The notes under the pieces are model-generated. The model was not told the origin of the DNA and ran no database searches. It worked only from the letters and a program-made list of their open reading frames with translations. Below, piece by piece: positions 43,271-53,639 of a DNA stretch of 64,000 nucleotides. The stretch's first letter is position 1. Every line of letters starts with the position of its first letter. Made by a program: the position numbers and the translations under genes. The stretch is from Brasilonema angustatum HA4187-MV1 (lineage in GTDB: Bacteria > Cyanobacteriota > Cyanobacteriia > Cyanobacteriales > Nostocaceae): contig JAHHGV010000022.1 of assembly GCA_019359695.1 (NCBI GenBank), positions 62,001-126,000 of the forward strand, in the 5' to 3' direction.

Positions 43271-43490
43271 AGATAATCAAGCCTTGTTGCTCACCGACAT
43301 AGATTATGACTATACGCCAAGTAAATGAGAGAAGAAAGATTGAAAAATTGTAAGATTTGCGCTGTGTGCGTGGCTAGACTGATTGCACTATAATTTTCCT
43401 ATGTCTAAGCCGTCACACCTTTAATTTGCACACAGTTCACAGCTAAGATCTTTGCCAGCACCCTTTTTTACTCTTTTTGAACTTTAAATT
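43271..43490. other. Divergent promoter region of nrdJ and the PPOX gene
   Basis: About 220 bases between oppositely oriented genes. The AT-rich segments should hold both promoters. No B12 riboswitch-like sequence was recognised in front of nrdJ. Confidence 0.4.
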
Positions 43491-44084
43491 TTGAATTTTG
43501 AATTACTTCTCGCCCCTTGGCGTTCTCCTCTTGCCCGTGCCCTTCATCGTAACCGTAGCCAGCCATACTCGCGCTACTTTCAACTTGCAACAGTCCAAAC
43601 TGACGGACGCCCAGCTAATCGTACTGTTGTGTTTCGGGGATTTCTAGGCGATACTAATTTGCTGAAAATTATCGTTGACACACGCAGCCAAAAATCCGAC
43701 CAAATACTCCATCAACCTTGGGCAGAAGTATGCTGGTACTTTACTATTACTCGCGAACAGTTTCGCATTGCTGGAGAATTGTCTCTCATCGATGCCAATC
43801 ATTCTGACTCAGAACTGCAAAAAGCTCGTCAGCAAACGTGGCAAGACCTTTCAGACAATGCTCGTGTACAATTTGCTTGGCCCCATCCTGGAAAACCTAG
43901 AGCTGATCAACAAGCTTTCTCATCTTCTGTTGCTGATCCCGCTCATCCTCCACAAAGCTTTTGCTTGTTATTGCTCGATCCAGTGAAGGTGGATCATTTA
44001 GAATTGCGTGGCGATCCCCAAAATCGTTGGTGTTATCTGAGAGATAATTCTCACAATTGGTCTACAACTGCGATTAATCCGTAA
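43491..44084 (+). CDS. FMN-dependent PPOX-type flavoprotein (pyridoxamine 5'-phosphate oxidase-like)
   Basis: The frame opens with TTG as MNFELLLAPWRSPLARALHR. The fold signature includes YFQLATVQTDGRPANRTVVF-RGF (FMN-phosphate contacts), DTRSQKSDQI, AEVCWYF--TREQFRIAG and the C-terminal LDPVKVDHLELRG. This is the cyanobacterial PPOX subfamily similar to, but distinct from, PdxH; the substrate is not known. It is a single gene divergent from nrdJ. The start could lie a few codons further in. Confidence 0.85.
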   Translation: MNFELLLAPWRSPLARALHRNRSQPYSRYFQLATVQTDGRPANRTVVFRGFLGDTNLLKIIVDTRSQKSDQILHQPWAEVCWYFTITREQFRIAGELSLIDANHSDSELQKARQQTWQDLSDNARVQFAWPHPGKPRADQQAFSSSVADPAHPPQSFCLLLLDPVKVDHLELRGDPQNRWCYLRDNSHNWSTTAINP

Positions 44085-44207
44085 ATAATTCTTGCTTTTA
44101 TTGAAGTTTAATTGCTGTCGAATCGCTTCTACTTCTAGCACAGTCAAGCTAACTAAGTACAAGGCAGATACTTGCGTGTTAACTACGTCAGATATTGCTT
44201 ATGTCTC

Positions 44208-44236
44208 ATATCAAGTCCGGATGATCACTTGTCATT
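44208..44236 (+). repeat. 29-bp dispersed repeat, second copy
   Basis: The sequence starting atatcaagtccggatgat and ending cacttgtcatt is identical to 1147-1175. A degenerate relative (atatcatgtccggttaaa) lies at 62647. The rest of the 250-bp gap between the PPOX and CHAT genes is AT-rich without a gene. Confidence 0.75.
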
Positions 44237-44331
44237 CTCGGCTTAATTTCGGTATTTCGTTTATAAAAAAATAAATCAATTAAAATTATATTCTTTTATT
44301 CCATCAAATTGCTGGAGATTTGAATCCGGCA

Positions 44332-47300
44332 TCACTTTGTATTAAGAACATCATCACAAAGGTGACGGTCATCTTTTACATTAGGATTGTTGTTTAGATA
44401 ATCATAAGCCCAATTACAACCATGTCTAACTAAATCATCAAAATCCATATTCCATAGTCTTACTGTGTTGTCCTCACTCCCAGAAGCAATCGTCTTACCA
44501 TCCGGGCTGAATACCACACTTAAGACTATATCGCTATGCCCCTTGAAGATATGCTGTTCCTGCCCAGAGAGATTCCATAGTTTTACTGTGTTGTCCTCAC
44601 TCCCAGAAGCAATCGTCTTACCATCCGGGCTGAACACCACACTTGTGACTGTAGCGCTATGCCCCTTGAGGGATAGCAGTTCCTGCCCAGAAAGATTCCA
44701 TAGTTTTACTGTCTTGTCAACACTACCAGTGGCAATCGTCTGACCATCCGGGCTGAACACCACACTATTGACTGCACTGCTATGCCCCTTAAAGGTATGC
44801 AGTAACTGTCCAGAGAGACTCCATAGTTTGACTGTCTTGTCAACACTACCAGTGGCAATCGTCTGACCATCCGGGCTGAACACCACACTTGTGACTGTAG
44901 CGCTATGCCCCTTAAGGGTATGCAGTACCAGTCCAGAGAGATTCCATAGTTTTACTGTCTTGTCATAACTACCAGTGGCAATCGTCTGACCATCCGGGCT
45001 GAACACCACACTATAGACATAACCGCTATGCCCCTTAAGGGTATGCAGTACCTGTCCAGAGAGACTCCATAGTTTGACTGTCTTGTCAACACTACCAGTG
45101 GCAATCGTCTGACCATCCGGGCTGAACACCACACTTGTGACTGTAGCGTTATGCCCCTTGAGGGTATGCAGTACCAGTCCAGAGAGATTCCATAGTTTTA
45201 CTGTCTTGTCATAACTACCAGTGGCAATCGTCTGACCATCCGGGCTGAACACCACACTTGTGACTGTAGCGCTATGCCTCTTGAGGGTATGCTGTTCTTG
45301 CTGTGAGAGATTCCACAGTCTTACTGTGTTGTCAGAACTCCCAGAAGCAATCGTCTGACCATCCGGGCTGAACACCACAGTTTGGACTGCACTGCTATGC
45401 CCCTTGAGGGTATGCAGTACCTGTCCAGAGAGATTCCATAGTTTTACTGTCTTGTCCCAACTAGCACTGGCAATCGTCTGACCATCCGGGCTGAACACCG
45501 CACTTATGACTACATCGCTATGCCCCTTGAGGGATAGCAGTTCCTGCCCAGAGAGATTCCACAGTCTTACTGTCTTGTCAGAACTCCCAGAAGCAATCGT
45601 CTGACCATCCGGGCTGAACACCACACTATTGACTTGCCTGCTATGCCCCTTAAGGGTATGCAGTACCTGTCCAGAGAGATTCCATAGTTTTATTGTCTTG
45701 TCCCAACTAGCACTGGCAATCGTCTTACCATCCGGGCTGAACACCACACTTGTGACCCAATCGCTATGCCCCTTCAGGGTATGGAGTTCCTGCCCAGAGA
45801 GATTCCATAGTTTTATTGTCTTGTCAGCACTAGCAGAAGCAATCGTCTGACCATCCGGGCTGAACACCGCACTTATGACTACATCGCTATGTCCTTTAAG
45901 GGTATGCTGTACCTGCCCAGAGAGATTCCATAGCTTCACGGTGTTGTCAGCACTAGCAGAAGCAATCGTCTTACCATCCGGGCTGAACACCACAGTATAG
46001 ACTGAACCGCTATGCCCTCTAAGGGTATGCTGTACCTGCCCAGAGAGATTCCATAGCTTCACGGTGTTGTCAGCACTAGCAGAAGCAATCGTCTTACCAT
46101 CCGGGCTGAACACCACACTATTGACTGTACCGCTATGCCCTTCCAATCGGTTGTGTTCTTTTACTCCGTAAACAACCTGTTGCAGTGAAGCAATTGCTTT
46201 TGTGCGCTTACCTGAATCTACAGCATCACCATATTTTTTCACATTTTTCCCAGCTTTCAACCCGGATAATAAAGCATCTAGTTCAGAACCTGAGGCAAAA
46301 AGATTTTCTGTGCTCACACTTTGAGCTAGAATCTCTTCATTTGCTGCATTTAATCGCTGTTTTTCTGCTAGGTGCCATTGCGATAAAGCAAATCCTAATA
46401 AAATCAAAACAGTAACTAAAACACTAATCAACGCATTTGTGTTACGTCGCCGCCTGCGCTCGAGTTCTTGCTGCTCTTTAAAACGCTGCTGTAAACTAGC
46501 ATTAATAAAATTTTGCTCAGAGGGTGTCATTTCCTCAACTCGTTTGTGCAACCACTCTTGAGCGACACCCAATGGCACACCCCGCAACAATGCCCCAGTG
46601 TCATAGTTACTATTCTTCCACTCCACCACTGCCACTTTCAATCGTTCTTGCCAAACGCGAAACTGACGATTAGCGTTCATCCACTCTCGCAGAGTTAGCC
46701 ATTCGCGGATCAGGGCTTCATGGACAACTTCTACTGTATCTTCTCCGGATTTTTCATCGTGTCCGGTGACAACCAAACGGGCTGGGTATCCTGCTAAATA
46801 ACTGACTAATTCCCAGTTTTCATCTCCAACTTCTGCACGAGTGGCAATACGCCGAGTGTCTTCTGTTCCTTCTCCTGGGCGCACTAATTGCACAAAAATT
46901 CGTGGTACAATATGCCGCTGTGTTTCATCCAGTCGTTTATAAACTTCCTCGGCGTGATTAGCCAAAGCCTCCTCTACGCCGCCAATTTCTTCGTAAGCCT
47001 GATGAGTCAGCAACCCATATTTCTGTTTTGACCATAGCTCAGTTAAGGCAAACTCTAACAACGGTAAGCTTCCGGATTGTTCTTCAAAGTCATAAATAAG
47101 TTTATTTGTCAACTCTTTTTCCAGACCCACTTGCATTTGTGCTGCTGGTTCTTCAATTACTTTACGCAATTCCTGACGGCTCATTGGTCCTAAGTTCTGG
47201 ACTGCTCCCTGCAAGGCATCGCTCAATGGGCGATAAGATAAGGAATGTCCGAAAAAGTCGGCTCGCAAGGTTAAAACTAGGGTAAAATTGGGAGCGCGAT

Positions 47301-48996
47301 CGCTTGCAGTTAGCAATGCATCCAACAAAAACTGACGTTCTGACTCTGAGCTAAGGGTGTAAAGTTCTTCAAACTGGTCAGCTATTAGTAGTAAGCTATC
47401 GCCACGCTGTACAATTTTTTCTATTACTTTAGATAACGCTTTTTTGTCTTGCCGCAGCGCAATTTCTAGTTCCATTTCTAATAAGCGCTGGTTATCGTCA
47501 TTATCTTGTGGGATGGGCATGTTGCCCGTCCTGTGCTGGTTCTGTGGTTCAGCCACAAAACCAGCACTGTGATCCGAAGCCTCGGTTATTAATGAATGCC
47601 ACTCTGGTACGAGCGCCACTGCTAATGCTTCAATGGGATTGTTACCCGGACGAAACCAGACAATTTGCCACCGAACATTGTTTTCAAGCCGCAACTGGGG
47701 AATTAATCCAGCAAACACTACACTAGATTTACCACTTCCACTTGAACCTACCACAGCTACTAACGGCTTTGTTTTGACTGCACGGAGCAATCGTTGAGTA
47801 AACTGTTCCCGCCCTTTGAATAGGTGTGCATCTTCCTCCCGGAAGGCAAATAAACCTCGGTAGGGACAAGGGGGAATCCCACCTAACTTGAGCCAAGTCG
47901 GTGGTTCTACTGCAGGATTAATGCAAATTACAGGCAACCAAGAAGCACCAGGAAAATCATCTTCCAAACCTTGTAGCTTTCTACGTGCTTGTTGCACTGC
48001 TAAATAAAATGACAGCCGCTCAAGTGCAAAAGCCTGTAGAAAATATTTAAAAAATTCCTGTGCGACAAGATTTGGCACCGGCTCGCGCATGACAATTACG
48101 CTAGGAATATGTAAGTTCTCCAAAGCCAACGCCAATCCCAGCCCATCACAAGAATTAAATATAGCTAATTGCAAACCTTTTTCAATGGCTGCTTTGAGAG
48201 CTTCCTCTAATTGTTCAATTGTTAAGCTGTTATTTGTCTTATTCTCATTGATATAAATTCTGCCTGTTTTACCCTCAGTTCGACTGTGTCCTGCAAAAAA
48301 GAGGATATCCCAGCCTAGCACGTCCCAAAGTTGTGTGTTTAATTCCTGACGTGTGGGATTGACAATCAACACAACTTCTGCATCTGGTAAACTGAGGAGA
48401 AATCTAGTTTCTGCTTCCAAGTCGATGCCCTTGCTATTGCCCAAAACAGCTAGAATTCTAACTTTGTGGCTGTTGCGTCGTTGTGATAATTTAGCTTGTT
48501 TATACTCGGATTGACAAAGAGCCATTTCTGCCCGAGGATAATCCCGATAAAAGTCGTAGCGATGCCAGGGTAATCGCCGTAGCAAGTCATCATTGGTTTC
48601 CATCATCACCCGAATTTCTTCTCTTTGGTGTAGATGCGATCGCAGTTGGCGACTAATATTGAGATACTCATCGGAGCTTAGCCACTGGTTGATGTCTAGT
48701 TGTAGCTTGTGGCATAAATTATTAAAGTTACTAACAGAGACGTTGGTGACACTATCTGCATCAATTTCGAGTTCATCATCGTCCTCGGTTATTGAAAGTA
48801 ACTGTTGGCGATCGCACAGACTCTGATAATTTGACTGCCAATTTCTACACAGTTCAACCAAATGTGGTGCTGGAGGTAAGCTGCCAAGAAACTGCTCTGG
48901 CAATAGATTACCTTCTTTCCATAACTGAGCTGTTACTCTGGGAAATCCCTGATATAAATCACCGCTTCCCATATTTATAATAACTGTCTTGCTCAT
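44332..48996 (-). CDS. CHAT protease - STAND NTPase - membrane segment - WD40 protein
   Basis: The 1554-aa protein is one chain with four parts. Residues about 175-365 are a CHAT caspase-like domain with the catalytic His237 (FFAGHS) and Cys283 (FNSCDG). Residues about 378-800 are a STAND NTPase with PYRGLFAFREEDAHLFKGRE, Walker A GSSGSGKS (417-424) and Walker B LLLIADQFEE (535-544). A hydrophobic segment near 850 (ISVLVTVLILLGFALSQWHL) after a run of Arg could anchor it in the membrane. The last 550 residues are fourteen 41-residue WD40 repeats (GHS--V-SVVFSPDGQTIAS, then KTVKLWNLSGQ), enough for two seven-bladed propellers. Ligand sensing by WD40, NTPase oligomerisation and protease activation is the likely logic, by analogy with STAND immune receptors. 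Residues 475-497 stem from an inserted palindromic repeat. Confidence 0.9.
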   Translation of the reverse strand: MSKTVIINMGSGDLYQGFPRVTAQLWKEGNLLPEQFLGSLPPAPHLVELCRNWQSNYQSLCDRQQLLSITEDDDELEIDADSVTNVSVSNFNNLCHKLQLDINQWLSSDEYLNISRQLRSHLHQREEIRVMMETNDDLLRRLPWHRYDFYRDYPRAEMALCQSEYKQAKLSQRRNSHKVRILAVLGNSKGIDLEAETRFLLSLPDAEVVLIVNPTRQELNTQLWDVLGWDILFFAGHSRTEGKTGRIYINENKTNNSLTIEQLEEALKAAIEKGLQLAIFNSCDGLGLALALENLHIPSVIVMREPVPNLVAQEFFKYFLQAFALERLSFYLAVQQARRKLQGLEDDFPGASWLPVICINPAVEPPTWLKLGGIPPCPYRGLFAFREEDAHLFKGREQFTQRLLRAVKTKPLVAVVGSSGSGKSSVVFAGLIPQLRLENNVRWQIVWFRPGNNPIEALAVALVPEWHSLITEASDHSAGFVAEPQNQHRTGNMPIPQDNDDNQRLLEMELEIALRQDKKALSKVIEKIVQRGDSLLLIADQFEELYTLSSESERQFLLDALLTASDRAPNFTLVLTLRADFFGHSLSYRPLSDALQGAVQNLGPMSRQELRKVIEEPAAQMQVGLEKELTNKLIYDFEEQSGSLPLLEFALTELWSKQKYGLLTHQAYEEIGGVEEALANHAEEVYKRLDETQRHIVPRIFVQLVRPGEGTEDTRRIATRAEVGDENWELVSYLAGYPARLVVTGHDEKSGEDTVEVVHEALIREWLTLREWMNANRQFRVWQERLKVAVVEWKNSNYDTGALLRGVPLGVAQEWLHKRVEEMTPSEQNFINASLQQRFKEQQELERRRRRNTNALISVLVTVLILLGFALSQWHLAEKQRLNAANEEILAQSVSTENLFASGSELDALLSGLKAGKNVKKYGDAVDSGKRTKAIASLQQVVYGVKEHNRLEGHSGTVNSVVFSPDGKTIASASADNTVKLWNLSGQVQHTLRGHSGSVYTVVFSPDGKTIASASADNTVKLWNLSGQVQHTLKGHSDVVISAVFSPDGQTIASASADKTIKLWNLSGQELHTLKGHSDWVTSVVFSPDGKTIASASWDKTIKLWNLSGQVLHTLKGHSRQVNSVVFSPDGQTIASGSSDKTVRLWNLSGQELLSLKGHSDVVISAVFSPDGQTIASASWDKTVKLWNLSGQVLHTLKGHSSAVQTVVFSPDGQTIASGSSDNTVRLWNLSQQEQHTLKRHSATVTSVVFSPDGQTIATGSYDKTVKLWNLSGLVLHTLKGHNATVTSVVFSPDGQTIATGSVDKTVKLWSLSGQVLHTLKGHSGYVYSVVFSPDGQTIATGSYDKTVKLWNLSGLVLHTLKGHSATVTSVVFSPDGQTIATGSVDKTVKLWSLSGQLLHTFKGHSSAVNSVVFSPDGQTIATGSVDKTVKLWNLSGQELLSLKGHSATVTSVVFSPDGKTIASGSEDNTVKLWNLSGQEQHIFKGHSDIVLSVVFSPDGKTIASGSEDNTVRLWNMDFDDLVRHGCNWAYDYLNNNPNVKDDRHLCDDVLNTK
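44440..46165 (-). repeat. Fourteen 123-bp tandem repeats encoding WD40 blades
   Basis: The blades share long identical DNA stretches such as gcaatcgtctgaccatccgg and ctgaacaccacact. Blades differ chiefly at the four residues after GHS (for example GTVN, DVVI, ATVT, SAVN), positions on the propeller face. The near-identity points to recent internal amplification and gene conversion. Confidence 0.93.
47506..47575 (-). repeat. Palindromic repeat inserted in frame in the CHAT-STAND-WD40 gene
   Basis: GTGCTGGT...ACCAGCAC (47533-47567, with an inner CTGTGG/CCACA pair) and GGGCATGTTGCCC (47515-47527) form two adjacent hairpins. Translated, they give the peptide SAGFVAEPQNQHRTGNMPI, which looks foreign between the NTPase strands. 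Length is a multiple of three. Confidence 0.75.
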
Positions 48997-49029
48997 TTAA
49001 TAATGTATTCTTCCATCACCATTGCTCAT

Positions 49030-49223
49030 AGATTTCTCTCTAAAGACGCAAGTTGTTACCTGCTTGTTCTTGACGCAGGATTTTGGTAATTTCCGCAATA
49101 GATTCTTCTGCACGCACTGCGACTGATGTTGAATAGAAGACTCGCTTCGCTTTTCTTAAGTCCATCAAGTTCAATGGCTTGGATCACCTTTTGACGAAGA
49201 TCGTAATTGTAAGGTTTAGGCAT
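49030..49223 (-). pseudogene. IS630-family transposase N-terminal remnant
   Basis: From ATG 49223 the minus strand reads MPKPYNYDLRQKVIQAIELD followed by GLKKSEASLLFNISRSACRR, the helix-turn-helix start of IS630-type transposases. It then loses the family sequence and is disrupted; a small deletion or shift after NISR is likely because another frame reads AVRAEESIAEITKILRQEQA. No DDE catalytic domain remains. Confidence 0.75.
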
Positions 49224-49565
49224 GGGAAAGAACGATCACGGTGTCGGAATACAAACTACTTCTAGTTTATGTCTTAATCGCCTTAGCGATACGCATGATT
49301 GCGTCTGCCCTTTGGGCAATCGCACACTCATAGGTAGGCGTTTAGAAAATGTACCTATCATAGCGCTAGTCTGTGGACACAGAACTATATTAAAAAATGT
49401 AAAAACGCCTCAAATCCTTACTAATGAATGGCAGTCGCCACAACGGGGGGAACCCCAACGCCAGATCCCTAGGTCGGGAAACCCTCATCAAGGACTGGCT
49501 CCGCAAGGCGCTGCCTCCTAATGACTGCCAAAACTCGTTAACTTTATTTGTACCGACCTACTTAT
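49224..49565. repeat. Gap with dispersed GC-rich repeat before the siderophore receptor
   Basis: Positions 49300-49345 carry an HIP-like gcgtctgccctttgggcaat element. Positions 49431-49515 carry the gggggaaccccaacgccag / gtcgggaaaccctc repeat family. A plus-strand ORF across them is not a gene. Confidence 0.6.
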
Positions 49566-49584
49566 ACGAGAATGATTAAGAACA
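49566..49584 (+). promoter_or_regulatory. Possible Fur box upstream of the siderophore receptor
   Basis: The sequence acgagaatgattaagaaca contains the AATGAT core of the Fur operator and sits about 35 bases before the start codon of an iron-uptake gene. Roughly half of the 19 consensus positions match. Iron repression would be expected for this gene; the site is tentative. Confidence 0.35.
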
Positions 49585-49618
49585 AATAGAAGTGGCGTGA
49601 CGGAGTTAGAGCAAAACG

Positions 49619-52397
49619 ATGCAATTTAAGCAGCTTGTTCCCAGTCTATTGCTGAGTAGCGCTCTAGTAGCGTTGTTCACAACTCCTACAAGAAGCCAGG
49701 AAATATCATCAATTGCAGTTGACAAGAGCACAGCATCTGGAGAAAAAAGCGATGCACATAACGAACCCGCTCTTGGCGATGCAAAGAATCAACAACCACC
49801 ATCTGCAACCAATTCTGGGTTCGTTAAACCGATAACAGAGATTCCGCGAGTCAGTGAGATAGAACGTCCAGCTAGAAGTGCCAGAATGCTGGTGCAATCG
49901 CCAACCCCACAAGCAACGCCTACTTCACGAATCGTACAAGTCAGCTTCTGTAAGGCAAATCCCACCTCTAAGGGTTTGGAACTAGTTTTGCAAACATCCT
50001 TTGCTGCTACCTTGCAACTGCAGAATCGCACTCAGGTAAATAGTAATACCTTCATCGTTGACATTCCAAATGCTCAACTGCGGTTACCAGGTGACAGACC
50101 GTTCACATTCCGATCACAAAAGCCAATTGCGGGAATTACTGAAATAACAGTCACAAACTTTGATGCCAATACTATCCGAGTCACGGTGATAGGTGAAGCA
50201 ACTCCGCCAATTGTTGAGTTGTTTGACAGTCCAAAAGAAGGTCTGATATTCAGCGTGTCAACTGCTGCTTCCATTGCCCAACAACAAGGGGAAACACAAC
50301 CAACTGGGCCACAAACTCAGCCACAAACTCAGCCACCGAATCAAACCCAGCCAACGAAACCTTCCTCGAATGGTGACGAACCGATTGAGTTGGTAGTAAC
50401 AGGGCAGCAAGACGGATATAGTGTACCAGATGCAACAACTGCAACCAGAACCGACACCCCATTGCGTGATATTCCTCAATCAATTCAAGCCATTCCGCAA
50501 ACAATCATCAAAGATCAGCAAATTACCCGGATTAGCGATGCTGCACGCAATGTCAGTGGTGTAACACTGCAAGGAGGGTTTGCGGGACTGGAAGATAATT
50601 ACAACATCCGGGGATTTTTAACTTACAACAATTTGAGGGATGGTTTTTTCTCTCAGGGTCTTCCTACCCTGACAAATCCGACAAACATTGAGCGGATTGA
50701 AGTGCTTAAGGGTCCAGCTTCCGTGCTGTATGGGCAGTTTGAGCCAGGAGGGGTGGTGAATTATGTCACCAAAAAACCACTTGATTATCCCTATAACTCC
50801 GCTGAGTTTACAGCCGGAAGCTTTAGCACCTATCGTCCTTCGCTCGATTTTTCTGGACCCCTGAACTCAGACAAAAGTATTCTGTATCGCTTGAACGTTG
50901 CCTATGAAAACTCTGGAAGCTTCATTGACTTTGCGAATGAAAAAGTCTTTAGCATCGCCCCCGCACTCACGTTCAAACTTGGGGACGCAACCACGTTAAC
51001 GTTTCAATATGAATACCTCAATGCTGATCGCACTTTCTACCATGGTTTACTACCCGATCCCAACGTTTTCAAGGTGCCGATTAGTCGCTTCTTGGGAGAG
51101 CCAGGAGATTATTACTCCTCTCAATCGCACATCATTAATTTAACTATTAATCACAGTTTTAACAAAAACCTGCGGGTTCGCAGTGCCTTTGCCGTTAAGC
51201 TGACCGATGGTGATGACTTAGCGTTTCGACCGAACTCTCTTGATCCAGACGGTCGTACTGTGTTACGACGGTATGCGGTAGATAGAAACCTTTACCGCAA
51301 CTACTCCCTGCAAACGGATCTAATTGGTAACTTCAATACGGGGTCTGTGCAACATCAAGTTTTGCTGGGGTTGGAGTGGAATAAAAACCTCCAGGGCTTC
51401 GATTATCTCCGCAGTAGCGCTTCTGTGACTCCTAGTATTGATTTGTTTAATCCTGTGTATGGTGTTTCCCGACCACCAGAGTTTGATCAAGCCTCAGAGC
51501 GCGCTCACTTCGGTCGTGACACGATCGCCTTTTATCTGCAAGATCAAGTCACGCTGCTGTCAAACCTGAAGCTATTAGCGGGTGGCAGATATGACTTTAT
51601 TAATCGTAAAAATACTGAACGACCACTAGATCCTAGGGGCAACAATCTGATTGGTGATGAGAGCGTTGATCGGTTCTATGATGAGGCTTTTTCACCTCGC
51701 GTTGGCATTGTTTATCAGCCGATTGAACCGATTTCAATTTATGCCAGCTACAGCCGTTCGTTTAATCCCAGTTACTCGCGGACAGTAGATAGAACTCAAC
51801 TACCACCAGAACGTGGTACTCAGTATGAAGTGGGAGTCAAAGCCGAACTGATTAAAGATAGGCTATCTGCTACGTTTGCTGCCTATGATATCACCAAAGA
51901 AAACGTCGCGACAACCAATTCAAATAACTCTGACTTTTCCATTGCGGCTGGAGAAGTCAAAAGTCGCGGTTTGGAATTTGACATTTCTGGGCAGATTCTA
52001 CCAGGCTGGAATGTGATTGCTTCTGCCTTTATCAACGATGCTTTTGTGAGTAAAGATAATACTTTACCAGTGGGCGACTCCCTGGTAAATGCTGCCGGTA
52101 GTGGGGCTAGTCTGTGGACAACTTATGAAATTCAAAACGGTAATTGGAAAGGATTGGGTTTTGGTGGAGGATTCTTTGTATACGGGCGATCGCGAAGCTG
52201 AACTCCCCAATACGTTTAAAATCCCCTCCTATGTGCGTGCTGATGCCACCATTTTCTACAAACGCGATAACTGGAGGGTTGGGCTGAACTTTAAGAATCT
52301 TTTTGATACTCGCTATTACGATTCTCAGGGCTACTATTACTATCTGCGTCCTGGTGCGCCTTTTACAGTCCTGGGAACAATTTCTGTGGAGTTTTGA
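49619..52397 (+). pseudogene. TonB-dependent siderophore receptor with AMIN domain, one frameshift
   Basis: The receptor imports ferric siderophores through the outer membrane using TonB energy. The product has a signal peptide (QLVPSLLLSSALVALFTTPT), an AMIN domain (about residues 105-215), a Pro/Gln/Thr-rich linker, a TonB-box-like ELVVTGQQ, a plug domain (DTPLRDIPQSIQAIP, NIRGFLTYNNLRDGF, IERIEVLKGPASVLYGQFEP) and a 22-strand barrel. The first frame ends at 52201; the missing barrel end continues in another frame to 52397 (TGDREAELPNTFKIPSYVRA, then NLFDTRYYDSQGY). Removing one T near 52181 (GTA-T-ACG) restores the frame. The gene is either a recent pseudogene or affected by a base-call error. 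A PepSY protein follows. Confidence 0.85.
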
Positions 52398-52486
52398 TTA
52401 TTGTAAACTCGAAAATGCATTGGGACTTCCCCAGATACATCGGGGGATTTCGGGGGGTAAAAAATTCAACTTGCTTTGTGGCAATT

Positions 52487-53627
52487 ATGAACCGGAAAAA
52501 ACTACGCGATATCGTTTTTTACCTGCACCAATATATCGGTTTTTTTGTTGGACTGTTGCTAATTCTCATTGGCTTGACAGGTAGCTTGTTGGTGTTCGAG
52601 CAAGATTATTGACCATTATATGATTGCCCAACAGTATGGACATATTACTCCGCAACAGGTGCAGGTAGTATCCCCAGAAGATGTGATGAATACAATACAG
52701 GCGAAATATGCCGCGCGAAGTGATCTGCATCTTTTTCGTATTTATTTGCCAGATACTCCTTCTTCTCCCTACCTGGGACAGTTGTCAACGACTGACGATC
52801 ACCGGACAGAGGTTTTTCTCAATCCTTATACAGGCAAAATTATGGGTGAGCGTATATCGGATAATACCTTAATAGGTATGATTCTTAGTCTGCACTACAG
52901 CCTGATGGCAGGTGAAACTGGAACAATAATTGTTGGCATTGCTGCCTTTTTAATGTGTATGCTGAGCATCACAGGTTTAATTCTTTGGCCTGGTTGGCGT
53001 AAGCTAATTGCAGGCTTCAAAATCAAGCTTGATGCTCATCCGCAAAGAGCGAACTTTGATATTCACAAAGTTGCTGGCATTATCGCTGTGGTGTTTATAT
53101 TCTTTACTAGCTTTACGGGTTTTTGCTGGAACTTCAGCTTCACTTCGCCGATTATCTACGCCGTGACATTCACCCCACAACCATCCGAACCTGTATCTAA
53201 GCCAATTTCTGGTAAATCGACTTTAAATCTAACACAACAACTAAAAATTGCTAATGCTGCTTTGCCAGGTGCTATTACCAAAAGCATTTACTTCCCTGGT
53301 AAACCAGAAAATGCCCTACAAATTCGCATGAAGCTGCCGCAGGAAAGTTCAGATTATGGTAATAGTAATGTTTATCTTGACCAGTACAGTGGTGAGGTTT
53401 TGCGAGTTGATAATGGTTTGAAGATGCCGTTGGGGGATCGCGTCTTGAACTCTTTTGTTCCCTTACACTACGGTACATTTGGTGGCTTACCTACTCGCAT
53501 TCTCTACGTGTTTGTTGGACTTGCACCGTTAGTTCTATTTCTTACTGGCTTTATGATGTCGTGGTATCGATACTGGGCAAAACCTAAAAGAGGCGATCGC
53601 GCAAAGGAACTATCACACAAGCTTTAG
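52487..53627 (+). pseudogene. PepSY-associated membrane protein (iron-uptake reductase type), one frameshift
   Basis: The N-terminal piece MNRKKLRDIVFYLHQYIGFF then VGLLLILIGLTGSLLVFEQD is the first helix of a PepSY_TM protein. It hits a stop at 52610-52612, while the frame continuing IDHYMIAQQYGHITPQQVQV carries the rest to 53627. Removing one T near 52606 rejoins them as EQD-IDHY, matching the family. The remainder has PepSY-like regions and helices (GTIIVGIAAFLMCMLSITGL, HKVAGIIAVVFIFFTSFTGF and ILYVFVGLAPLVLFLTGFMM). Such proteins accompany siderophore receptors and probably reduce or process iron chelates at the inner membrane. Confidence 0.82.
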
Positions 53628-53639
53628 CCTAAGTGCAGT

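Noticed and set aside
44440..46165. Tandem repeats as a possible CRISPR array
   Set aside because: The 123-bp units are continuous WD40 codons in one open frame, with no short repeat/unique spacer alternation. The same applies to 22887-24020.
49222..49521. 99-codon plus-strand ORF before the siderophore receptor
   Set aside because: It covers the IS630 remnant edge and dispersed repeats and has no plausible protein features.
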